DNA from: Oscillospiraceae bacterium
GTDB taxonomy: Bacteria; Bacillota; Clostridia; Oscillospirales; Acutalibacteraceae
Assembly: GCA_029227055.1 (NCBI GenBank)
Contig: JAQXZE010000040.1
Coordinates: 1 to 58,319, forward strand
Direction: 5' to 3'
DNA: 58,319 nucleotides
Both the position numbers and the translations under genes were made by a program. The notes under the pieces are model-generated. The model saw only the letters and a list, made by a program, of their open reading frames with translations. It made no database searches and was not told where the DNA came from. How positions within the stretch are numbered: the first letter of the stretch is position 1; every line of letters starts with the position of its first letter. Of this stretch, positions 33,748 to 42,510 are shown one piece after another.

Positions 33748-34911
33748 TTAAAATTTTAGAAATTTTGATGTGAATTCGTTTCCGCAACCGTGCGGTTTTA
33801 ATAAAGATAATGCAAATATGTCGGTCGCTCTGGATTCTGTATCGAAAACCTTTTGAGCAACGGGACCTAGTCCCTTAATTTCAGAGGCACGAGTTACGAT
33901 AAGCGCCTTATTAGGCACCGATGCCAAAACCTCATTTCCTTTATCAGTTGAGCCCAAAACTCGAGTATAGGGAGGCGGCTTCAAAAATAGAGAATTATCA
34001 ATGTTTAAAAATGCGGATAAAACAAGCCGTCTAACTCGAGATAGCGTATATCTTTTGCTTTTTATCATTGAATAAAGATCATCAAGAGAGGTTGCGACAC
34101 GAACCGATAAATGAAGCTTATTATCAAGACCTTCACTTAAATCGGGAAGATTTTTAAAGTCTTCCTTTGTTTTCATTCTAAGAACCGAAAGAATTGCTTT
34201 TTCGAGCCTTGTAATATCTGATACAATTTCGTTTTTTAGAATTCCTCTAGCCTCAATCGGCATAAATTTTTCAGCAAAACCAAAATTGCCGTTAATGATT
34301 TTTTCACGCAAAAGGGAAGCCGAAACTGCGGTTTCGTTTATATCTTTTGAATCGTGCCCACTGCCGATTCGCTTGATAGTACTAAATTTGATGTTAATAC
34401 CGAGCCTTTTTGCAGCACATATATATTCAATACCTAAGTTATTGTTTGCGGCGGTTAATAAATCGGGCTCTACACCGAGCTTTTCGGCAGCTTTTTGTCG
34501 TGCAGCAGCAAAGGTAATTCCGTTTTTAATTTCGTTTGATACCTCTATGTCGAATTCTTTAGAGCATAAGATATTAGCAGCTTTGATAAGCTTATTTATA
34601 TCGCCACATTCGCTGCCAAATAATATTTCGTCGCAACCAAGTCTTGCAAGTTGTACAACACCGCCTAGCGCAAAGTTTTGAGCAGTTGACATTGACCAGA
34701 TTACAGGCAATTCCGCAACCAAATCGACGCCGCACCTAAGCGCCATTTCGGCTCTTTTGGCTTTTGATAAAATAGCAGTATCACCGCGCTGAACAAAATT
34801 GCCGCTTATAACTGCTACCACTGTATTGCCGTTTTGTTTTGCGGTATCAATTAAAAATTTGTGACCCGTGTGCAGAGGATTAAACTCCGCAATTATACCA
34901 ACAGTAGACAT
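33748..34911 (-). CDS. tmcAL: tRNA(Met) cytidine acetate ligase
   Basis: A 387-residue enzyme (formerly YlbM) that activates acetate with ATP and acetylates C34 of elongator tRNA-Met. The nucleotidyltransferase motif EFNPLHTGHKFLID (about 9-22) is present, followed by GNFVQRGDTAIL (about 37-48) and LPVIWSMSTAQNFALG (about 68-83), all conserved in the family. It is divergent from ackA. Both genes concern acetate, and TmcAL uses free acetate directly, so the shared intergenic region is an interesting coincidence. Confidence 0.94.
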   Translation of the reverse strand: MSTVGIIAEFNPLHTGHKFLIDTAKQNGNTVVAVISGNFVQRGDTAILSKAKRAEMALRCGVDLVAELPVIWSMSTAQNFALGGVVQLARLGCDEILFGSECGDINKLIKAANILCSKEFDIEVSNEIKNGITFAAARQKAAEKLGVEPDLLTAANNNLGIEYICAAKRLGINIKFSTIKRIGSGHDSKDINETAVSASLLREKIINGNFGFAEKFMPIEARGILKNEIVSDITRLEKAILSVLRMKTKEDFKNLPDLSEGLDNKLHLSVRVATSLDDLYSMIKSKRYTLSRVRRLVLSAFLNIDNSLFLKPPPYTRVLGSTDKGNEVLASVPNKALIVTRASEIKGLGPVAQKVFDTESRATDIFALSLLKPHGCGNEFTSKFLKF

Positions 34912-34936
34912 TTTTTAATACTCCTAAACAAAAGAC

Positions 34937-34965
34937 TTGAAAAGTTTTACAAAATAAGGTATTAT
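34937..34965 (+). promoter_or_regulatory. Promoter of ackA
   Basis: TTGAAA (34937-34942), 17 bases, TATTAT (34960-34965). Confidence 0.72.
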
Positions 34966-34971
34966 TATATA

Positions 34972-34997
34972 GTTAAAACCAGTGTGGTTATTTTAAC
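34972..34997 (+). promoter_or_regulatory. Inverted repeat in the ackA leader or operator
   Basis: GTTAAAACCA pairs with TGG-(TTA)-TTTTAAC around GTG. It lies right after the -10 box, so it could be an operator around the transcription start or a 5' mRNA hairpin. No U-run follows. Confidence 0.4.
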
Positions 34998-35035
34998 ACA
35001 CATTTATAAATTCTTCAACATAAAGGAGTTATTTT

Positions 35036-36232
35036 ATGAAAGTTTTTGTTGTTAATGCAGGTAGTTCATCACTCAAATACCAGCTTATAGAGACCGATGA
35101 CGGTTCTGTACTCGCTAAAGGTTTGTGCGAGAGAATAGGTCTTTCGGGTGCTATTACTCATAAGGCTGCTAACGGTACTGTTTACGAGGCAGAAACCCCA
35201 ATGCCCACTCATTCTGAGGCTTTTGAGGCAGTTGTTTATGCTTTAACAAAAAGTGAAGCCAAGGTTATTGATTCTTATGATGAGATTTCCGCAATTGGTC
35301 ACAGAGTTGTTCAGGGCGGTGAAAAATACAATCAGTCTTGCCTTATTACCGATGATGTAATTAAGGTTGTTGAAGAGTTAAGCGATTTAGCGCCGCTTCA
35401 CAATCCCGCAAATGTTTTAGGAATTAAGGCTTGCATTAAGATTTTCGGCAAGGATATACCACAGGTTGCAGTATTTGATACTTCCTTCCATCAGACTATG
35501 GAGCCAAAAGCTTATATTTATCCTATTCCTTATGAGTATTTTGAAAAATACGGAGTTCGCAGATACGGTGCTCACGGAACATCTCATAAATATGTATGCG
35601 AGCGTTTGACCGCTCTTGTTAACAAGCCTGAAAAAGCATTGAAGTTAATTACTTGTCACCTTGGTAACGGTTGCTCTATTACCGCTATTAATGACGGTAA
35701 ATGTGTTGATACATCAATGGGATTTACTCCTCTTGACGGATTTATGATGGGTACCCGTACAGGTACATTAGACCCTTCAATTCTTACCTATATCGCAGAA
35801 AAAGAAAACCTTGGTTTTGATGAAATAAATAAGATTTTAAATAAAAAATCAGGTGTACTCGGCGTTTCAGGTATTTCAAGTGATAACCGTGATGTTATCG
35901 AGGCAGGAAACAATGGTAACGAGCGTGCTAAGCTTGCAGTTGATATGCAGCGTTATCAGATTATTAAGTTTATCGGTTCTTATGTTGCTGCAATGAATGG
36001 TGTTGATGCGATTGCATTTACAGGCGGTATCGGTGAAAACGATAAGGCGCTTCGCGAGGCAGTATGCGAAAACTTAGGCTATCTTGGAGTTAATATCGAC
36101 CCTGAGAAAAATTCTCAGCGCGGTAAAGAAATTAAAATTTCAACTGACGACAGCAAGGTGGATATTTATGTAATTCCAACTAATGAGGAGCTTGCAATTG
36201 CAAGGGATACATTTAAAATAGTTTCTAAGTAA
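35036..36232 (+). CDS. ackA: Acetate kinase
   Basis: A 398-residue ASKHA-fold kinase forming ATP and acetate from acetyl phosphate, the main energy-yielding step of mixed-acid fermentation. Motifs: VFVVNAGSSSLKYQL (about 2-17), FDTSFHQTM (about 147-155), YGAHGTSHKYV (about 178-188, catalytic His region), HLGNGCSITAI (about 207-217) and FTGGIGEND (about 322-330). AAGGAG precedes the ATG. The partner phosphotransacetylase (pta) is not adjacent. A terminator with a wobble-paired stem follows. Confidence 0.97.
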   Translation: MKVFVVNAGSSSLKYQLIETDDGSVLAKGLCERIGLSGAITHKAANGTVYEAETPMPTHSEAFEAVVYALTKSEAKVIDSYDEISAIGHRVVQGGEKYNQSCLITDDVIKVVEELSDLAPLHNPANVLGIKACIKIFGKDIPQVAVFDTSFHQTMEPKAYIYPIPYEYFEKYGVRRYGAHGTSHKYVCERLTALVNKPEKALKLITCHLGNGCSITAINDGKCVDTSMGFTPLDGFMMGTRTGTLDPSILTYIAEKENLGFDEINKILNKKSGVLGVSGISSDNRDVIEAGNNGNERAKLAVDMQRYQIIKFIGSYVAAMNGVDAIAFTGGIGENDKALREAVCENLGYLGVNIDPEKNSQRGKEIKISTDDSKVDIYVIPTNEELAIARDTFKIVSK

Positions 36233-36245
36233 TATTAAAAATTTA

Positions 36246-36286
36246 AACAGATATAATCTTCGAAAGAGGGTTGTATCTGTTTTTTT
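36246..36286 (+). terminator. Terminator of ackA
   Basis: AACAGATATAATC (36246-36258) pairs, with G-U wobbles, with GGTTGTATCTGTT (36269-36281), followed by T-run. Confidence 0.85.
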
Positions 36287-36370
36287 ATGTTGATAAATAG
36301 CGACTATAATTGTCGTATGCATCAATATATTGTAGAATAACAAAAAATGTAATTTATTTCTAAAATATGC

Positions 36371-36399
36371 TTGATTTTTCTAGATTTATATGGTAAAAT
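36371..36399 (+). promoter_or_regulatory. Promoter of spo0A
   Basis: TTGATT (36371-36376), 17 bases, TAAAAT (36394-36399). About 55 bases upstream is an inverted repeat CGAC-N7-GTCG (36301-36315) containing TTGTCGTA, one base from the TTGTCGAA 0A box. Confidence 0.6.
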
Positions 36400-36430
36400 A
36401 TGGAACAGTAAAACAAAAGGAGAGATTTTT

Positions 36431-37207
36431 ATGGATAAAAAGTTAAAAATTGTAATTGCTGACGATACAACAGAACTCGGTCTAAACTGTGCAAAAGCGC
36501 TTAAAAGCTATGGTATGGATGTATCACTTTGTGAAAAGGATGGTCTTATGTTGTTAGAGAGGACAAGAAGTGTAAAACCCGATGTGGTAGTTGCAGATGT
36601 GTTTATGCCTAATCTTGATATTTTAGGAGTACTTAATAATCTTAAAAATATGAACGAAAAGGAAAGACCTATGGTTATGGCGATGTCGAGCTTTGATAAT
36701 CAACGGCTTGAAAAGGAAACTTTGGATGCAGGGGCTAGTTATTATTTTTTAAAGCCTTTTGATATAAATACAATGGCTGAGCGAATTATTCAGCTTTCAG
36801 GTTGGAGAAACGAAATTTCTCCTGTTGTAATTAAGGATAATGTTGTAACAGACCCTGAGCTTGAGCTAATGGTTACTGAAATTATACATCAGATAGGTGT
36901 ACCTGCTCACATAAAAGGATATCATTACTTAAGGGAAGCAATTATTCTTTCTATTAAAAACAGCGAAATTATAAATTCCGTAACAAAACTTTTATATCCT
37001 ACTGTTGCTAAAAAGCACGCTACTACATCTTCAAGGGTTGAACGCGCTATTCGTCACGCCATTGAGGTTGCTTGGGATAGAGGAGATATTGATGTTCTTA
37101 ATTCCTACTTCGGTTACACTATTCAAAATGATAGAGGTAAACCTACAAACAGTGAATTTATTGCAATGATTAGTGATAAATTAAGACTAAAACTTAAAAT
37201 GATATAA
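36431..37207 (+). CDS. spo0A: Sporulation transcription factor Spo0A
   Basis: A 258-residue response regulator, the master switch of sporulation. The receiver domain has the acidic pair Asp11-Asp12, the phospho-acceptor Asp56 in VVVADVFMP, and the lysine in YYFLKPFD. The C-terminal Spo0A domain (about 140-258) carries the DNA-recognition stretch [22 protein letters not shown]. The start at ATG 36431 follows AAAAGGAG; an in-frame upstream extension to 36371 overlaps the promoter and is rejected. Unlike in Bacillus, the gene is not next to recN and spoIVB; its neighbours are ackA and, on the other strand, a fumarase-like subunit. Confidence 0.97.
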   Translation: MDKKLKIVIADDTTELGLNCAKALKSYGMDVSLCEKDGLMLLERTRSVKPDVVVADVFMPNLDILGVLNNLKNMNEKERPMVMAMSSFDNQRLEKETLDAGASYYFLKPFDINTMAERIIQLSGWRNEISPVVIKDNVVTDPELELMVTEIIHQIGVPAHIKGYHYLREAIILSIKNSEIINSVTKLLYPTVAKKHATTSSRVERAIRHAIEVAWDRGDIDVLNSYFGYTIQNDRGKPTNSEFIAMISDKLRLKLKMI

Positions 37208-37242
37208 AGAAAGACACCGCATTTTTTGCGGTGTCTTTCTTT
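37206..37242. terminator. Bidirectional terminator between spo0A and the fumarase-like gene
   Basis: A 16-bp perfect stem (37206-37221 with 37227-37242) around TTTTT; it overlaps both stop codons. Confidence 0.95.
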
Positions 37243-37768
37243 AATCAAAAATACTATTTCCAAATGCATCAATGCCAACTATTAAAGGGAAATTATCAAA
37301 TATGAGTTCCTTTACGGACTCGGGACCCAAATCATCAAAGGCTATAACTTTAGCCGATTTTATCGAAATAGCAGATAAGGCACCCGCTCCTCCGATAGCG
37401 CATAAATAAAGAGCTTTATTTCGCTTTATAGCATCAATGACTTCATTTGAACGACCGCCTTTGCCTATTGTGGCGGTAACGCCTAAATCGTATAGTCTAG
37501 GAGTATACGGGTCCATACGAGAGGAGGTAGTAGGACCGCAACTGCCTATCGGAAGATTGCTTGGAGTAGGGGTAGGACCTGCATAATAAATAATAGAATT
37601 TTGAAGCGGATAGGGAAGAAAATTGTTATTTTCCAGCAATTCGAAAATTCGCTTGTGTGCGGCATCTCGCGATGTGTAAACCTTACCGCTAAGATAGACC
37701 TTATCACCGAATTTCAAGTATTCAGCCGCTTTCTTTAACTCGTCGGTAGAGAGAGAATATTCTTTCAT
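37241..37768 (-). CDS. Fe-S fumarate hydratase, beta (C-terminal) subunit-like
   Basis: A 175-residue protein matching the C-terminal domain of class I Fe-S hydro-lyases (FumA/TtdB type). The signatures YYAGPTPTPSNLPIGSCGPTTSSRMD (starting near residue 61) and TIGKGGRS (near 102) are intact. The class acts on fumarate/malate or tartrate. It needs an alpha subunit holding the 4Fe-4S cluster; none is in this window, which is unusual because the two genes are normally adjacent. ATG 37768 follows the DivIVA-like stop by four bases, with GAGGAAG further upstream. It could pair with an unlinked alpha subunit. Confidence 0.87.
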   Translation of the reverse strand: MKEYSLSTDELKKAAEYLKFGDKVYLSGKVYTSRDAAHKRIFELLENNNFLPYPLQNSIIYYAGPTPTPSNLPIGSCGPTTSSRMDPYTPRLYDLGVTATIGKGGRSNEVIDAIKRNKALYLCAIGGAGALSAISIKSAKVIAFDDLGPESVKELIFDNFPLIVGIDAFGNSIFD

Positions 37769-37772
37769 AATA

Positions 37773-38273
37773 TTATTCTGCTTCCTCACCGGTTTCTAGC
37801 TTTGATTTTGCAAGCAGAAAGGTAGAATTCAGTCTTTCAATTGCGTTTGAAAATAGCTTCATGCAAGCATCAAAATCGGTTTTAACATTGCCGAAAGAGG
37901 TGTTCATTTCCTCGATATCAGCAACATTTTCAATGATTTCTTGATTTATTGTCTCTTTATCAATTATCGCTTGCTCAACAATTTCTTTAGCGGTAGACTG
38001 TGCAGAAATATATAGCTTTCCAATATCTTCAGAGAGCTGTTCAACTTCTGCATATTTTTGTATGTATTCGCCTTGGATATTCTGCAAACGCTCATTTTCT
38101 TGTTTTACTGCTAAAATATCATTATTAAGGTTTTCAATTTGAAGTTCAAGGTCCTTAATCTTTTGTTGTAAGTCAATATTTTTCTCGGCGTTTTGTTTGT
38201 TTGAGTTCTCGATATATTCGATTACATCAGACTTCTTAAAACCGAAAAGACTGCTTTTAAATCCTTTGGACAT
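37773..38273 (-). CDS. DivIVA-domain coiled-coil protein
   Basis: A 166-residue protein that opens with FKSSLFGFKKSDVIEYIEN, the conserved membrane-binding N-terminus of DivIVA/GpsB proteins. A long coiled coil follows (about 25-85, heptads such as LQQKIKDLELQIENLNNDIL) and a second helix near 95-150. Such proteins sit at the division site or cell poles. It is shorter than true DivIVA and could be a regulator of wall synthesis. GAGGAG precedes the ATG. It is the first gene of a two-gene minus-strand unit with the fumarase subunit. Confidence 0.82.
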   Translation of the reverse strand: MSKGFKSSLFGFKKSDVIEYIENSNKQNAEKNIDLQQKIKDLELQIENLNNDILAVKQENERLQNIQGEYIQKYAEVEQLSEDIGKLYISAQSTAKEIVEQAIIDKETINQEIIENVADIEEMNTSFGNVKTDFDACMKLFSNAIERLNSTFLLAKSKLETGEEAE

Positions 38274-38383
38274 AAACTATTTCTCCTCCAAATTTACACT
38301 TAAACTAAAATCTATGTTATTATATCATTTTTGACAAATAAAGTCAAATACTATGAATATCTTACGATATGTTTCGCTTATAT

Positions 38384-38412
38384 TTGACATTGCATTTAAA
38401 ATAATATATAAT
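38384..38412 (+). promoter_or_regulatory. Promoter of typA
   Basis: TTGACA (38384-38389), 17 bases, TATAAT (38407-38412): a consensus sigma-A promoter. Confidence 0.85.
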
Positions 38413-38446
38413 ATTTTAGTTAAAATATGTTAAGGAAGTATGTCTT

Positions 38447-40276
38447 GTGATTACTAAAAGAGAAAATTTGAGAAATATTGCGATTATTGCTCACGTTGAC
38501 CACGGCAAAACTACACTCGTTGACCAACTTTTAAAACAGAGTGGAACATTCCGAACTAATGAAAATGTTAACGAGCGTGTTATGGACTCTAACGATTTAG
38601 AGCGCGAGAGGGGAATAACCATTCTCTCTAAAAATACGAGCGTAATCTATAATGGCATTAAGATAAATATTGTTGATACTCCCGGACACGCTGATTTCGG
38701 CGGTGAGGTTGAGAGAATTCTTCAGATGGTAGACGGCGTTTTACTTCTAGTCGACGCTTTTGAGGGCTGTATGCCTCAAACCCGTTTTGTTTTGAAGAAA
38801 GCACTTGCTCTCGGCAAAAGGGCAGTAGTTGTTGTAAACAAGATTGATAGACCGATGGCTAGACCTCATGAGGTTGTTGACGAAGTGCTTGATTTGTTTA
38901 TCGAGCTTGGTGCTGATGATGACCAAATAGAATTCCCGGTTATTTTTGCATCTGGCAGAGACGGATATGCTACCTATTCTCCCGATATTAAGGGCGAGAA
39001 TATGAAGCCCTTGTTTGATGCGATAGTAAAGGAAATTGAGGCTCCAACAGGAGATGAAGAGGGCGCCACACAAATACTATTTACAAATATTGAATATGAC
39101 GATTACCTTGGAAGAATAGGTGTTGGCAGAGTTGAAAGGGGCGTTGTAAAATCAGGTCAGACTTTAGCTCTTTGCCACAAAGACGGTACTTCAAGTAATG
39201 TAAAAGTCGCAAAACTCTTTATGTATAGCGGTCTTAAAAGGGTAGAGGTTCAAGAGGCAAAATACGGCGATATTATACAGGTTGCGGGCTTCTCTGAGCT
39301 TGAGATTGGAGAAACAGCCTGTGATGTTAATAATATCGAGCCGTTGCCATTTATTAAAATAGACGAGCCTACTCTTTCAATGAATTTTATGGTTAACAAT
39401 TCTCCCTTTGCAGGCAAAGATGGAAAATATGTAACCTCAAGAAATTTACGCGACAGACTCTTTAAAGAAGTTATGACAAATGTCAGCCTTCGTGTAGAAG
39501 AAACTGACAGTGCGGATACTTTTAAGGTTTCGGGCAGAGGCGAGCTTCACCTTTCAATATTAATTGAAACAATGCGCCGTCAGGGTTATGAATTTCAGGT
39601 ATCTCCGCCTAGCGTTATCTATAAAAAGGATGCGGACGGCAAGCTTTTAGAGCCTATTGAACTTCTTATGATTGAAGTTCCCGAAGAATATGTCGGCTCT
39701 GTAATGGAGAGACTCGGCACTAGAAAGGCAGAAATTAAAAATATGGGAACCCGTGAGGGCGGAACTTCTCATCTTGAATTTTTAATTCCCGCTAGAGGAC
39801 TTTTAGGTTATCGTTCACAGTTTATGACCGATACAAACGGAAACGGCATTATGAATCATATTTTTGATAGTTATCAGGAATATAAGGGTGATATTGATAA
39901 CCGTTCATCAGGCTCAATTATAGCTCATGAAACAGGAGAATCTACGGGATACGGTCTGTTTAATACACAGAGCAGAGGCAGACTTTTTATCGGCCCCGGA
40001 ACACCTGTATATGAAGGAATGATTATCGGCGAAAATCCCAAAAATGAGGATATCGTTTGTAATGTCTGCAAGAAAAAGCAGATGACGAATACACGAGCTT
40101 CGGGCTCTGACGACGCATTAAGACTTGTACCGCACTCAGTGCTTAGTCTTGAACAGTCATTAGAGTTTATAAAAGACGACGAGCTTGTAGAGATTACCCC
40201 AAATAATATCAGACTCAGAAAAAGAATACTCGACAAAGAACAAAGAATGAAATATGAGGCAAAACATCGTTCATGA
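38447..40276 (+). CDS. typA: Ribosome-associated GTPase TypA/BipA
   Basis: A 609-residue translational GTPase that binds the ribosome and assists 50S assembly under stress or cold. G1 is AHVDHGKTT (about 15-23), G2 includes ERERGITI (about 52-59), G3 [14 protein letters not shown] (about 75-88), and G4 NKID. The C-terminal domain with [16 protein letters not shown] and [12 protein letters not shown] is specific to BipA rather than EF-G or LepA. It starts at GTG 38447 with AAGGAAG upstream, and is the first gene of a three-gene unit. Confidence 0.97.
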   Translation: MITKRENLRNIAIIAHVDHGKTTLVDQLLKQSGTFRTNENVNERVMDSNDLERERGITILSKNTSVIYNGIKINIVDTPGHADFGGEVERILQMVDGVLLLVDAFEGCMPQTRFVLKKALALGKRAVVVVNKIDRPMARPHEVVDEVLDLFIELGADDDQIEFPVIFASGRDGYATYSPDIKGENMKPLFDAIVKEIEAPTGDEEGATQILFTNIEYDDYLGRIGVGRVERGVVKSGQTLALCHKDGTSSNVKVAKLFMYSGLKRVEVQEAKYGDIIQVAGFSELEIGETACDVNNIEPLPFIKIDEPTLSMNFMVNNSPFAGKDGKYVTSRNLRDRLFKEVMTNVSLRVEETDSADTFKVSGRGELHLSILIETMRRQGYEFQVSPPSVIYKKDADGKLLEPIELLMIEVPEEYVGSVMERLGTRKAEIKNMGTREGGTSHLEFLIPARGLLGYRSQFMTDTNGNGIMNHIFDSYQEYKGDIDNRSSGSIIAHETGESTGYGLFNTQSRGRLFIGPGTPVYEGMIIGENPKNEDIVCNVCKKKQMTNTRASGSDDALRLVPHSVLSLEQSLEFIKDDELVEITPNNIRLRKRILDKEQRMKYEAKHRS

Positions 40277-41172
40277 AATATATAATCCTTGATTTAGAAT
40301 GGGACAGCGCCTACCACAAAAAGCATAAGCGATTTATCAATCAAATTTTGCAGATAGGTGCTGTTAAACTCGACTCCAACTTCGATATATTAGACTCTTT
40401 TGAAGTAAATATCAAATCTTCCTTTTCTAAAAAAGTCAGTAACAGATTTGCAACCCTTACAGGTATCACAACAGAAATTATGCAGGACGGAATTTCCTTT
40501 GAAGAAGCAGTAAACAGGTATAATGATTGGGTAGGAACCGATACTGTTACTATGACTTGGAGTAATTCTGATTTGTTTACAATACTCGAAAATGAAGAGT
40601 TTTTATTGGGTGGAAAACGCAGTTTAAAAATCGAAAAATATCTTGATCTTCAAAAATTTATCCAAGGCGAAATGAGACTTCAGGGTTATGATTTAAAAAA
40701 TCAGATTTCTCTAAGCGGCGCTGCAGAGATTCTTGGCATTTCTCTTGAAAATTTTGATTTGCATACTGCAAAGGATGATAGTCTTCTTGCTACTGCAATG
40801 CTTAAAAAATGCTATAACAAGAAAAGATTTGAGGAGCTCGTACAGGATACACAGGATGGCGTTTTTTATCGAAGACTTACCTTTAAACCCTATTCCATTA
40901 CTGATATTAACGATAAATGCATTGATAAAAAAGTTCTTAAATTTGCCTGTGAAAACTGCAAAACTACCGCTTACCGATTAACTGAATGGAAATATAGAAA
41001 CCGTTGGTTTTCGGCAAAATTTGTCTGCAAAAAATGTAAAAAAGAATTTACAGGCAGGGTTATGGTTAAAAAAACCTTTGATTCTGTCATAATTCGTAAA
41101 AAAATACTTAAACCCGAGCTTGAAACGGAGAAAAAAACCAATGTTGTGCAGTCTATGCCCGAGAAACTGTAA
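40273..41172 (+). CDS. DEDD-family 3'-5' exonuclease with C-terminal zinc ribbon
   Basis: A 299-residue protein. Residues 1-175 form a DnaQ/KapD-like exonuclease with Asp7 and Glu9 in LDLEWD, an internal LTGITTEIMQDG motif and the HTAKDDSLL (about 163-171) His-Asp pair, giving the DEDDh set. The C-terminal part has two cysteine pairs, CENC (about 226-229) and CKKC (about 252-255), likely a zinc ribbon for nucleic-acid contact. It overlaps typA by 4 bases. The substrate (RNA or DNA) is not known. Confidence 0.86.
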   Translation: MKYIILDLEWDSAYHKKHKRFINQILQIGAVKLDSNFDILDSFEVNIKSSFSKKVSNRFATLTGITTEIMQDGISFEEAVNRYNDWVGTDTVTMTWSNSDLFTILENEEFLLGGKRSLKIEKYLDLQKFIQGEMRLQGYDLKNQISLSGAAEILGISLENFDLHTAKDDSLLATAMLKKCYNKKRFEELVQDTQDGVFYRRLTFKPYSITDINDKCIDKKVLKFACENCKTTAYRLTEWKYRNRWFSAKFVCKKCKKEFTGRVMVKKTFDSVIIRKKILKPELETEKKTNVVQSMPEKL

Positions 41173-42016
41173 CTCAATTAGAACCGATAATGAAAACTTA
41201 AACGGATATTGCAAAATGCCTTTGTTACCAAAAGTAGCAAGGGCTGATTTGCACTTTTGGGAAGAACCATGTATCAGCGGTACTAAAGGTTCGGGAACGG
41301 TTTTCTTTAGCGGTTGCACACTTTCTTGTGTTTACTGTCAAAATTACGAACTAAGCCACAATGCGTTCGGCAAAATTATATCCTATGAACGTCTGGCAGA
41401 AATTTTTAAAGAACTTGAAGAAAAGGGCGCTCACAACATAAATCTCGTTAATCCTACACACTATGTTTTTGCAATAAAAAAAGCGCTAGAGATTTACAAG
41501 CCAAATATACCGATTGTTTATAATTCGGGTGGTTTTGAAAGAGTTGAAACTTTAAAAGCACTTGAGGGTTATATTGATATTTTTCTAATGGATTTTAAGT
41601 ACTATTCAAGTGAAAAAGCACTTGAATACTCTAATGCATATAATTATCCCGAAATTGCCAAAAAAGCACTGCTTGAGTGCTATAGACAAAAGAAGAATTC
41701 TATACTTGAAGACGGCATTATGAAAAGCGGACTGATTATCAGGCACTTAATTCTGCCAAAGGCTACAAACGACGCTATATCAGTGTTCAAATGGCATTTA
41801 GAGAACACCCCTAACGCCTTTTTTAGTATGATGAGTCAGTATCTCCCTTACGGAAAAGCAGAGAATTTTGCCGATATTAACAGAAGAATTACTAAAAGAG
41901 AACACGAAAAGGTTTTATCGTATATTCTAGAGTCTAAAAAAGGCAATGTTTTTGTTCAGGAGATGGATAGCAGCAGCGAGAAATATATACCTAATTTCAA
42001 TTTAAGCGGTATATAA
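41141..42016 (+). CDS. Radical SAM protein, PflA-like
   Basis: A 291-residue radical SAM enzyme with Cys59, Cys63 and Cys66 in CTLSCVYCQNYE holding the 4Fe-4S cluster. Additional cysteines Cys3, Cys6, Cys10 and Cys24 at the N-terminus may bind a second metal. It matches an uncharacterised group often annotated as a pyruvate-formate-lyase-activating-enzyme homologue; no glycyl-radical enzyme is nearby, so activation of PFL is not supported. ATG 41141 has CGGAG 10 bases upstream and lies within the exonuclease gene, overlapping it by 32 bases. A TTG at 41120 is less likely. Confidence 0.88.
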   Translation: MLCSLCPRNCNSIRTDNENLNGYCKMPLLPKVARADLHFWEEPCISGTKGSGTVFFSGCTLSCVYCQNYELSHNAFGKIISYERLAEIFKELEEKGAHNINLVNPTHYVFAIKKALEIYKPNIPIVYNSGGFERVETLKALEGYIDIFLMDFKYYSSEKALEYSNAYNYPEIAKKALLECYRQKKNSILEDGIMKSGLIIRHLILPKATNDAISVFKWHLENTPNAFFSMMSQYLPYGKAENFADINRRITKREHEKVLSYILESKKGNVFVQEMDSSSEKYIPNFNLSGI

Positions 42017-42048
42017 TAGCTTTTTTTACAATTTTTGGGTTATATTTC

Positions 42049-42077
42049 TTGAAAAAAAGTTTTCTATGGTGTATAAT
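42049..42077 (+). promoter_or_regulatory. Promoter of the nusB-to-tyrS run
   Basis: TTGAAA (42049-42054), 17 bases, TATAAT (42072-42077), 42 bases before the nusB start. Confidence 0.78.
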
Positions 42078-42118
42078 GTATCTGTATATTTATATTTATA
42101 TAATAAGTGGGGGTTTGT

Positions 42119-42508
42119 ATGACTAGAAAAGAGGCTCGCGAAGAAGCTTTTATTCTCATTTTTGAAAAGATTTTTAATGACGCAGAACCTGCAGAAATTC
42201 TTGAAATCGCAGCCGAGGTTAGAGACCTTGTGCCTGACGATTATATTAATCAGGTATTTTTAGGTGTTTATGATAAAAAAGAAGAGCTTGACGCTCTTAT
42301 TGAAGAAAAGGCTATCGGTTGGAAAATAGGAAGAATTTCAAAAACCTCTTTAGCTATTTTAAGACTTGCCATTTTCGAGATTAAGTATATAGATTCTATA
42401 CCCGAATCTGTATCTATAAACGAAGCGGTTGAACTTTGTAAGAAGTACGCCACTAAGGAAGATGCTTCGTTTGTAAACGGTATTTTAGCCTCTGTTTTAA
42501 AGGCATAA
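42119..42508 (+). CDS. nusB: Transcription antitermination factor NusB
   Basis: A 129-residue all-helical RNA-binding protein that joins S10 in rRNA antitermination. The opening TRKEAREEAFILIFEKIF and the C-terminal DSIPESVSINEAVELCKKYATKEDASFVNGIL are characteristic. ATG 42119 is preferred to an upstream in-frame GTG at 42107, since GGGGG is six bases before the ATG. It heads a long unit of genes with gaps mostly under 25 bases. folD, often the next gene in Firmicutes, is missing here. Confidence 0.95.
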   Translation: MTRKEAREEAFILIFEKIFNDAEPAEILEIAAEVRDLVPDDYINQVFLGVYDKKEELDALIEEKAIGWKIGRISKTSLAILRLAIFEIKYIDSIPESVSINEAVELCKKYATKEDASFVNGILASVLKA

Positions 42509-42510
42509 AT

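Noticed and set aside
36371-36430. Upstream-extended start for spo0A
   Set aside because: The extension runs through the -35 and -10 boxes, and ATG 36431 has a strong AAAAGGAG.
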